In this document: in pieces, positions 55,798-64,000 of the stretch
How the letters are laid out: the number at the start of each line of letters is the position of its first letter
Position numbering within the stretch: the first letter of the stretch is position 1
NCBI GenBank assembly: GCA_029931535.1
Contig: JAQPZY010001234.1
Location: 895,501-959,500, forward strand
Length of the DNA: 64,000 nt
From: Margaritifera margaritifera
Lineage: Eukaryota > Mollusca > Bivalvia > Unionida > Margaritiferidae
Reading direction: 5' to 3'
Notes under the pieces: model-generated
What the model was told of the DNA's origin: nothing
Databases searched by the model: none
The model's input: the letters and a program-made list of their open reading frames with translations, nothing else
Translations under genes and position numbers: made by a program

Positions 55798-56266
55798 ATA
55801 AAACCTATTTCTAACTTGAACAAGACATTTATATACATGGCACCCAGTACTTAAAAAATAGGATAGCCCAATGCCTGGGACCCCTCTAAATCTAGATCAG
55901 GCCACTCCTGTATTCTAAGTGAGTTGCCTATCCGGCTTGTCAAAACAAAAGTGTTATCTAAATTGCCAGACAAACCTTGAAATACTTGAAAGATAATGGC
56001 AAAGTATTAATATTGTCTCTGCGGGGACTCTATTTGGAGGTTTCTCACCCTTATGAATACCCTCTGCTTAATTGTATCACAGCTATAAACTTTGTGTACA
56101 AAGTGAAGCAAGTGACCTTTGAATGGGGAAAAATGCTGTTTCTGTTATCCGTATTTCATAGGTTACCTATAATTAGCACTCCCTTGTCTTTCATGAATAA
56201 TGAGCTGTCCCTTACTCATGCTTATAGTGTAATGCATCACTGGTTAAATATATCAGGTGGCATAGT

Positions 56267-56450
56267 TCAAAATTTTCGGCAATATCACACTGCCTTCCTT
56301 GATGAAGTAAGGGAAATTCCAGTAACTTACTCAGAGCATAAATATCTTAGAGTTCGAAATTTTTGGCAATATCACACTGCTTTCATCAAGGAAGGCAGTG
56401 TGATATTGCCGAAAATTTCGAACTCTAAGATATTTATGCTCTGAGTAAGG
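56267..56450. repeat. Near-perfect palindrome with copied inverted flank
   Basis: The left arm, 56327-56383 (ACTCAGAGCATAAATATCTT onward), pairs with the right arm, 56393-56450, around a loop of about 10 bp. In addition, 56267-56303 (AATTTTCGGCAATATCACAC...) is also complementary to 56393-56430, and GTAAGGGAAATTCCAGTA is repeated directly at 56306 and 56444. This is a template-switch pattern. The ORF spanning it (55977-56444) is not protein-like. Confidence 0.92.
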
Positions 56451-57204
56451 GAAATTCCAGTACATGTAATCATGAATTATGCAGAGCAAGGAAGCAACCT
56501 TTTCAGTTGTTTAAAAGATGGTTTAAAGCAGGACTAACTTCAAATGCTTATGAACATCAACTCTGCTGATCCAGTCAGTAGGGATGACATTGATAGAGCA
56601 ATAAACTATTTTGGTAATGGTTTATATCAGGACCTGGAGAAACACTCTTTTTAATTAAATCAGATTAAATCAAAATTGTACAAAAACAAGGTCACACCCA
56701 TTTTCATTCTTATGAAATACACTGTTTTGAGAGGCAATAAACACAGAAAAAGAGTCAGTTTCAAGTATATTTATATTTTCTTTTTATTTGAAGCATAGCG
56801 ATATCAAAATTGTGGCAGAATAATAGTAAAAATACATGGCCCTTTGGGGCAAGTGCAGTTTGAGAGTCGGGGCAAGTGATTTTTTTAAAACGTCAATTGG
56901 TTTAGGCCTGTGTCTGAAAAAAATATCTTTGAGCACTGATATACATACAGCTCACTCTCATTACAAAGTGAACATTGGGGTCTGTGACTGCTTGACTGCA
57001 TTATGCACTGAACTGCTTGACCGCATTATATACTTAACTGTTTGACTGCATTATGCACTGAACCGCTATATAGTGAGAATTACTGAAAATTGTATGAATG
57101 CATTACAGTACCAGCCACTGACATACAAGCTTTTATATCTTCACATTCTGTTCCTTTATAATTTGATTTTGGATCCTGTGGCCATCCCTATTACAGTAGG
57201 TATA

Positions 57205-57382
57205 TATAGTCAAACCTGCCTTAACAGCCACCTCTCTAAGACAGCCACTTTTATAAGACAGTCACATTTGTTCCAAGACCCAACCTAAAGTTTTTTAGAT
57301 AAATTCAACCTCCACATAGCAGTCACCTTTATATTGCAACCACTTGAGCCAGTCCCAAAGGTGGCTGTCTTGTACAGCTGTC
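57205..57382. mobile_element. MITE fragment
   Basis: TCAAACCTGCCTTAACAGCC and a CTAAGACAGCCAC block at the left; GGTGGCTGTCTTGTACAGCT, its complement, at the right. The middle repeats CAGTCAC-type words. The ends are imperfect. Confidence 0.5.
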
Positions 57383-57389
57383 AGTGATA

Positions 57390-59335
57390 TTCTCATTGTC
57401 CCATTATGGTTCCACTCCATGTTTCATATTTTGCACATGGTGATTTTCTACATAAAAAGCGAATCATGACATTTGACCTACAGGATCATGTGTTATTTTA
57501 AGTAAAATCCCGGAATGATTATGTTGGTGTGAATCTGTTTTATTTAAGCATTCAGTATACTGGATGTTGCTTGTATTAAGATCAGTATGATTACCACAGG
57601 GTTTGAATGCGAAACTCTGTGTTCAGAATTAATACCAAGTTTTAAAAAGCAAAATTGTGTATCAAATGTTTGAGATGAAATTACAGAAGTTTAGCTGATC
57701 AGATTTTCTTCAAATTTTCTCAGGAAAAACGCAAATTCAGATATTTAAATCTCCATATGAGTGTACGGTGTAGTTGTAAGAAAATTCATCTGTCAGAATA
57801 GAAACGGAAAAAATACAAAATGTAGGCTATTTTAATGCATTTTTGCTAGTTCACAAGCTGGATTTAAACGAGTGCTGAATAATTCTGGCAGAACATAACA
57901 TTAAACCATCAACTTGACATATATAGAATTTTATTTTGGATCATAATTGATGAAAAAGGTCCCAGTATTGTGCAGTTTTCACTGCGAACATGGAACCTCA
58001 TGGAGACGATAACTTATAAGGAAGAAATTTTGTGAAACTGTGGAGTATAACCTGTATTATATACTTAAGTGTTTTGTGTTGAATTAGCATTTATAACTTT
58101 TAAATGAAGAGCATAGTTAAGAAGGAAGTTATATTTGTATGCAATGATGTAGCTAGAGTCATGATGGAACATGATCATACAATAGGTAAGCAATACATAC
58201 AATTATTTGAATTATTTATCAGACATAGATCTGACACCATACAGTAATTGTTAAATCAAGCTTTAGTCCAAATTTATCAGCTGATGGCATAGATTTCCAA
58301 GTACTAGATACAATTTATGAATTGTGGTTAGTTTAATACGGAGAAGTGTTTTGTATAATTGTAATGATGATTTTGACATACCTTAAAGGACTCAGACCAC
58401 TAACCCTACTAGGGCAAGCTTCTCTTCTGGTACAGGGGTAGAAAAATGTTTAAATACATGGTTGCCTCTGGGCAAGCAGCTTTGAAGAACTGGTTGTCCA
58501 GAGGATATTTTTGGTTGCCCACTAAATTATTTCACTTGCCCTTAAAATTGCAGTAATCAAAATTATTCAACAACTTTTGTTGTATCTATAGGGCTAGACA
58601 ATGCTTCAAATGGTTTAAAGCAGGCCAGTCCTGAATCGCCAGGTGATGGCAGGAAGTAGGATTATTACACATGATTGAATCTGCCAGCTAGGTGTCAGAT
58701 CTTTAGTAAACATTATTCCCCATCATAAATAACAACTAGCAGACCCACAGGTTGTTGATTTTTCATCATAGTAATCAGACTCATTATAAACTGCGGCCTT
58801 CAAAATCTAGTTGCAGGATTGGGCTGCAACTGTGATACACTTGGTTGCCCAAAGCTAGAAATTAGTTGTCCCGGACTCATACATGCCATAAAACGACATG
58901 TCATGCGAAAAACACGATTTTGGACTCCCAAACCCCCTGACATGGTCGTGTTTAGAAAAACACGATTTTCAGCAATATTAGTGAAATAAAAATTTTCCGA
59001 CAAAAAAAATGTACATTTCTTGATCACAGTGATATATGCCCATACTCTGTGGTATGTAAACAGTAAACAGTCTTGTTAAGAGCTCATGTAAAACTATCCT
59101 CTGGGCAGTTTATACAGCTGCTTTAGAGACAATCAAAAAGGTAAGGCGGTCAGAGATAAACAGACACCTTTCAGAGATTTACTAAATTGGCTCACAATAG
59201 CTAGGGTGATGTGTCCGGTCAAATCCTTTGAGCACTGCTGAAGGAGAGCCCATCAGGCTAATTTGCATAGGTAAAGTACACTAAGCGGAACAACCCAATT
59301 TGTCTGAAGTTATTTCGGCAGGTTGAACAACTCCA
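57390..59335. other. Non-coding stretch
   Basis: No supported gene. 58480-58880 contains several GGTTGCCC/GGGCAAGC words of the type found inside the hAT relic at 37.7-39.5 kb, but no termini could be defined. Confidence 0.4.
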
Positions 59336-59341
59336 CCATTC

Positions 59342-60040
59342 AACCTCTAATGCAGTGTTGCACCTAGGATTCCAAGGTCAGGGGGCACTGTGTCCCTCAC
59401 CCTCCAGATCTGGGGGACACACAACATTTTAAATGGACAAAGGAAAATTGTAGTACATAATGCACTAGAAGTGCTAAAATAAATGAGATAATCTTATTTG
59501 CTTCAACATTTACATTATTGAATAAACATTTTATCATGCGATCAAATAACTCATGTAAACATTAACATGTTTGAATATCAGGTTAACATGAAATGAACTG
59601 CACCATTGAATTTTCCGTTCCGGATCTTGCTAAAATTTAACTTCAGAGTTCACTCATTATCTACTAGCATTTATTATAACAAATACCCATATTTTCTTAA
59701 TTACTTTTCTTTTAAAAGTATTAAATCATTAATCAAATGAAAAATTGTGTATTTGCAGAAATTTGTATCTTTTTTCATGAATTCAGCCTGAGAATAAATT
59801 AAATCTTCACTGCTGTAGGTGCGACTTTAAACTCGAAAATATGTTACAATAGCGGTGGTCAAAGACTTTAGCAACTCGGCTGACTAACACAAACCTTGAA
59901 TGTTTTCATTGCCAGATTTATTGTTTTGAAATGGATATTCATTGTCATTTTACAGGTTTTATCACTTTTAGCGACTTTGGCCATTGCTTGAGCCAACATA
60001 AACGTGGATGCACATTCGTGAAGGAAAGCTGTAGGCATAT
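59342..60040 (+). repeat. Dispersed repeat family D, copy 2
   Basis: The diverged partner of 36090-36790, with the same block order over about 700 bp. Here the second half contains a 70-codon minus-strand frame by chance. Confidence 0.75.
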
Positions 60041-60044
60041 CTGA

Positions 60045-61543
60045 ACACAAAATGACAAATGACACTTGCATTACCGTCAAACCAACTACTGAACTATTGA
60101 AAGCAGCAAAGACTGCGTGTAATTAAAACCACATTCCACTGTCCAATGGATTTTAAAGATAGTAACTTTTTGTATTTTAATGCATGTGAGGTTGTGAACA
60201 TGTTTGTGGTGATGTTATTTGACCATGCTAAGTCTACCATTATTTTTTGTTGTTTTTTTGTTTGTTTGTTTGTAACTATATTAAATGCTTCAGAGAAAAC
60301 AGATGGTATTTTCTTTTATTCAAATTTGAATTTCCAGTCATTTGCTATAGGCTGAATTGAAAAGATAGCTTATTCTCATTTGGATGACGTCGCTTTTGGG
60401 GGGTCACACGCACTGACCCCCCTTGGGACCTAAAAACACTCTTTTTGAGTCTCAAAAAACCCCAACACTGTCTGGGAATATGGCAAGTATGCGGACTTCT
60501 GTGCAATGTATTTTTCTGCCCTGCATTAAAAGCATAACCTTAATCAACACTTTTGCACTCGATATATACAGGATAATTACCTTCAAGAAAAAGTGAATTT
60601 GTGTAAGTGCACAGAAGGAATTCATATAGAAGTTGAAAGCACTGATGAAATTCTCTAAACATTATGAAAGAAAAATTCTGCGTGGATATTAGAGCCAGTG
60701 GCTTGATCTTGAAAAGTATTTAATTTGTATCCAAATGCTTCCCCACTTTGAGACTGGTACCATGCTCAGCTGGCAGTTAGTGGTCCAAGTTCTGTTATGT
60801 TGTAGAAATTACTAAAACTTTACAATATCTTTCAGCCAGCTTTTATAAAAACCTACTGATAATATTTGCAATTGTGGGTAATGAAATTTTCATCATGATT
60901 ATTTTTTTTTATGTACACAAATTGATTTTGGCAGGGAAGACGGGGACAAAATGAACAAAAGGACCAGTTGTGTGTAGTTTCATTTTTCTTCTCTGTATTT
61001 ATAGGACATAGTGAAATGTAATTTGTTGTGTGTGTGATACGTTCAGCAGTACAGAAAACCCTTTACACTTAATATTCCTATTATATACACAGTAACAATG
61101 CAACTTTTAGCTCTGCCTTTAGACACAATGAACAATAAAAAACGTGACAAGGCTTTCCTTTTTATTTAATATTTCTCAGCATGGGTTATAATAGCATCAA
61201 AAAAGCATAGTGAAAAGATATTTTAATGTTATTTTGAGACTTTTCAAATAATAAATGAAATCATTTGTTTCAGTCTGTTTGAGTACACCTGGAACTGCAT
61301 GCATCAGTGCATGGGTGCAATATAATTAGATCCACTGATGACCACATAACATTTGTAAATGGTACCTGTGATACATCTTTGTGATAACAGTATGTTAACC
61401 TTATATACCGGGTAATTTGTATTCTGTTATATTTTGTTTTTTTTATGCAGTAGATGTTAATCTTGTAAGACTTTACTAATTACACAGGGCCATAATGTAA
61501 ACTAGCTCTTTTACCAATTATATCACCCTGGATATATAAAGAA

Positions 61544-61545
<2 letters not shown>
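60045..61545. other. Non-coding stretch
   Basis: No supported gene. It contains a short (TTTG)n run at 60253-60272. Confidence 0.5.
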
Positions 61546-61589
<44 letters not shown>

Positions 61590-61590
61590 G
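61545..61590. repeat. (ATT)n microsatellite
   Basis: About 14 ATT units, uninterrupted. Confidence 0.97.
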
Positions 61591-62180
61591 ATACACTACA
61601 CTGCAGTTCTCACTGAAGCCATTAATGGGACTTGACAATTCTGGGGTATGAGTGGTAAAGATAGGTTGAATTCATTTGGAAAATCAAATGAGGGGAAAGC
61701 AAACACCAGACTGGAAATACAACATCGTATTTATCTATCTGTCTATCCTATTTTCAGAAAAAGTCCACCATAACATGCTTCATTATAACATTTATATTGA
61801 GTATCCTGGTCATAATCATGATGGATATCCCAAAGCATCATTAATAATGACAAACAGAATAATCCACTGGAACAAGAAATATATTGCATACAGATTGCAG
61901 TTATTTAATTTTCTTGTAAATACTGATGCAAGAGTAAATTATTTTCTATATAACTTTACAGCTAAAAATATCGTTAAACCTTAAGGTCAGATCTAAGACT
62001 TTGGCACGGGTCATTACACCAACCCTTTCTTGAAACAATCTGCTCATTGTTTGTGTAAAAATCCATTTTATTGATCATAAACAGTACTCATTTATCTGTC
62101 TTTATATGGAGACAGTAATTATCAGGTGTTAGGATCAGTTCTATTTCATTCTTATTTAATTTTCATGAAAAAGAAGGCTC

Positions 62181-62364
62181 TTTCCTTACATCATAATCTC
62201 ATTGCTGCCCCAGTCACAATCATTGGCACTGATTTGGATTATTCCTTACATCATAATCTCATAGCTTCCCCAGTCACAATCATTGGCACTGATTTGGATT
62301 ATTCCTTACATCATAATCTCATAGCTGCCCCAGTCACTATCATTGGCACTGATTTGGATTATTC
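62181..62364. repeat. 60-bp tandem repeat x3
   Basis: Three units of exactly 60 bp (TCCTTACATCATAATCTCAT ... GCACTGATTTGGATTAT), differing at about three sites. The period is a multiple of three, and the plus-strand frame 62126-62431 reads three 20-residue repeats (SLHHNLIAAPVTIIGTDLDY). I regard that ORF as incidental. Confidence 0.95.
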
Positions 62365-62708
62365 AAAAAGCGGTGGTTTTCTTCCACTTTTATACATGAT
62401 AAGAGAAAATATACATATATTTTGCCGTTAATTAAAGAGAATATACAGTTGATAAAACATTGCAGTTGTGGTTAGACTAAAATCAATGTCTGCTTCTCTT
62501 CCACCTCCCCCCGCTGATTTGAGGGATATTCTCTTTAGTTAAGGTTGTTTTGCTATAAAATAATCTGGTAGTTAGCATGATGTCATTTTGTGGACCTGGA
62601 CCATCGTGCTATAACAAGGTTTACCTGTATGTGTGAGACTGTTTGCCCATATGAGAAAGTTGTATGGATATGCCTATTGCACATGAGTGCACTCAGTGAC
62701 ACTGTAGA

Positions 62709-62830
62709 TCAGTGGTTCCCAAACCCCCAGGTTGTGACCCAAATGAGGGTCGCGAGGACCCTTGGAACGATATATTGGTAATGCATTTTGGGAAACAAAA
62801 GATTGTATTTAGGGTCACGATCAAAAAAAG
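62709..62830 (+). mobile_element. hAT-type element end, fragment
   Basis: CAGTGGTTCCCAAACCCCCA at 62709 followed by GAGGGTCGCGAGGACCC. A CAGTGGTTCCCAAA start with a GGGTCGC subterminal block is a recurrent hAT terminus in animals. A GGGTCGCAGAGG block at 63548 may be a related internal piece. No matching right TIR was found. Confidence 0.5.
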
Positions 62831-62839
62831 TGTGCAAAT

Positions 62840-63255
62840 GAAAGTCATTTTAAGATACTAGTTGTGAAGTAAGTGTAGATATGCTTTTCACATTGCAGAA
62901 TGCAGCTTGTCATATAAATAGTGGTATATTTATAATGTGCATCAGTGATAATTAGGCAGAGTCTGAGATTCTTGTGAATGCAAAGATAGTGGTGCTCTAG
63001 TTACTGTAGGTAACAAATTAGCAACAACAACAATATCTGTGATTTAAAAACCCCACAGAAGAGTAACAATTTTCTACCCAATTTTGAATAGAGACTCATG
63101 GATTAAGTGATAATGATGTATGTTAAACTTCATTATGCTAGACTATTTAACACAGGGGTGACCGATATGGCCTGTTGTTTTAGACATAGTAGTGGGCATG
63201 AAAAAATGACTATGGAGATTTTACAGGTAGTAGTTTTAATTTGTCATTTGCACCA
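62840..63255. other. Non-coding stretch
   Basis: No supported features. Confidence 0.45.
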
Positions 63256-63259
63256 TTAT

Positions 63260-63478
63260 GATGTGCATATATACTAAATTTGTATGTACAAACTGTGTGA
63301 CTGATGTGCATATATACTAAATTTGTATGTACAAACTGTGTGACTGATGTGCATATATACTAAATTTGTATGTACAAACTGTGTGACTGATGTGCATATA
63401 TACTAAATTTGTATGTACAAACTGTGTGACTGATGTGCATAGATACTAAATTTGTATGTACAAACTGTGTGACTGATG
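63260..63478. repeat. 43-bp tandem repeat, five copies
   Basis: GATGTGCATATATACTAAAT through ACTGTGTGACT, five near-identical units. The last has one visible change (CATAGATAC). It looks recently amplified. Confidence 0.97.
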
Positions 63479-63851
63479 TGCTTTCAGTTTTCATTCCAGG
63501 ATTGAAACAAAGGGGGCCTGAAAGAGTGGGGTCATTTAGAAAAAAATGGGTCGCAGAGGTCCTTGCTTCTTATTTATTCAATAAAGTTTAAATACACATA
63601 ATTATTAGACTTGCCTGTGGTTGGCCTTTCATACCAGAATTTGAATTCATCATGCTTGAGTAACCATTCTCTAGTACTTGAATTGGATATTTGTGTCTAC
63701 ATTATTTCCTCCTTGTACGCTACTTTGGAAATAAATGCGGGAGTGCTTTTGCTGAAGACTTCATCTTCACTTCTTTACATTTTCTATCTCCTTTCTGCAA
63801 TTCTTTATCTTTACAGTTTGAGAACTTTTAATCAGCACAATTTAGCCACTA

Positions 63852-63890
63852 ATGCGCTGATGTGCCATTAAACCCTTTACATACATAGCA
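63852..63890 (+). mobile_element. SINE 3'-tail fragment
   Basis: GCGCTGATGTGCCATTAAAC followed by CCTTTACATACATAG. The same motif is at 42442-42475. Confidence 0.5.
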
Positions 63891-64000
63891 TTGTTGCAAA
63901 CCACAGGCAATGTGACTGCCTGAGTTAAGATTTCCTTATTTTTAATGAATATTCATAACACTGCTAAACCAATCTTTGCAAGCCTGAGTATAATTTTTCT

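Noticed and set aside
55977..56444. 155-codon plus-strand ORF
   Set aside because: Its last third is the palindrome read through; the repeated residues come from the inverted duplication. No family recognised.
1..64000. CRISPR array or prokaryotic operon
   Set aside because: The tandem arrays here have no spacers, and every recognisable protein is a eukaryotic mobile-element type.

Overview
This is animal nuclear DNA, most likely from a marine lophotrochozoan and probably a mollusc. It is AT-rich, has no operons and no long conserved host gene, and is full of aquatic-invertebrate mobile elements. The taxon is an inference from element types (DIRS1-like, Polinton/Maverick, Mutator-like transposase, I-superfamily LINE, hAT, tRNA-derived SINEs, TA-flanked MITEs). 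I found no rRNA, no ordinary tRNA gene, no CRISPR and no host coding exon I would defend.

Layout. 1-3.6 kb: a MITE end, short tandem repeats, a SINE-like copy and a weak promoter-like CpG patch. 3.7-9.7 kb: a broken Polinton/Maverick, with integrase and accessory ORFs on the minus strand and N-terminal/exonuclease parts of a protein-primed DNA polymerase plus an adenovirus-type protease end on the plus strand. 10.7-23.9 kb: a retroelement graveyard holding LINE ORF1/ORF2 pieces, several LINE 3' tails, a zinc-loop nuclease-like ORF, a broken Mutator-like transposase gene and two diverged repeats that carry histone-mRNA-like stem-loops. 24-48 kb: mostly non-coding DNA with fold-back MITEs, satellites, tRNA-derived SINEs, a hAT relic with visible terminal inverted repeats and a LINE RT fragment. 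48.39-55.19 kb: a structurally complete DIRS1-like tyrosine-recombinase retrotransposon with near-identical inverted termini and an exact internal complementary region, but broken ORFs. 55.2-64 kb: SINE, MITE fragments, a fresh palindrome, and 43-bp and 60-bp tandem arrays.

Most notable signal: on the minus strand at 13750-13646 lies a sequence with every conserved core base of a hammerhead ribozyme. It has a 9-bp open stem III, a GTC cleavage site, CTGATGA, a 4-bp stem II, GAAA and a long closed stem I (type III topology). It lies about 200 nt downstream of the Mutator-like coding region, on the same strand. Second are histone-type 3' stem-loops embedded in dispersed repeats (23585-23600 and a degenerate copy at 20168-20183). 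Third are the DIRS element's gag ORF, expanded by an ACCGGT-rich repeat that creates stop codons, and the fusion of polymerase and protease remnants in the Polinton.
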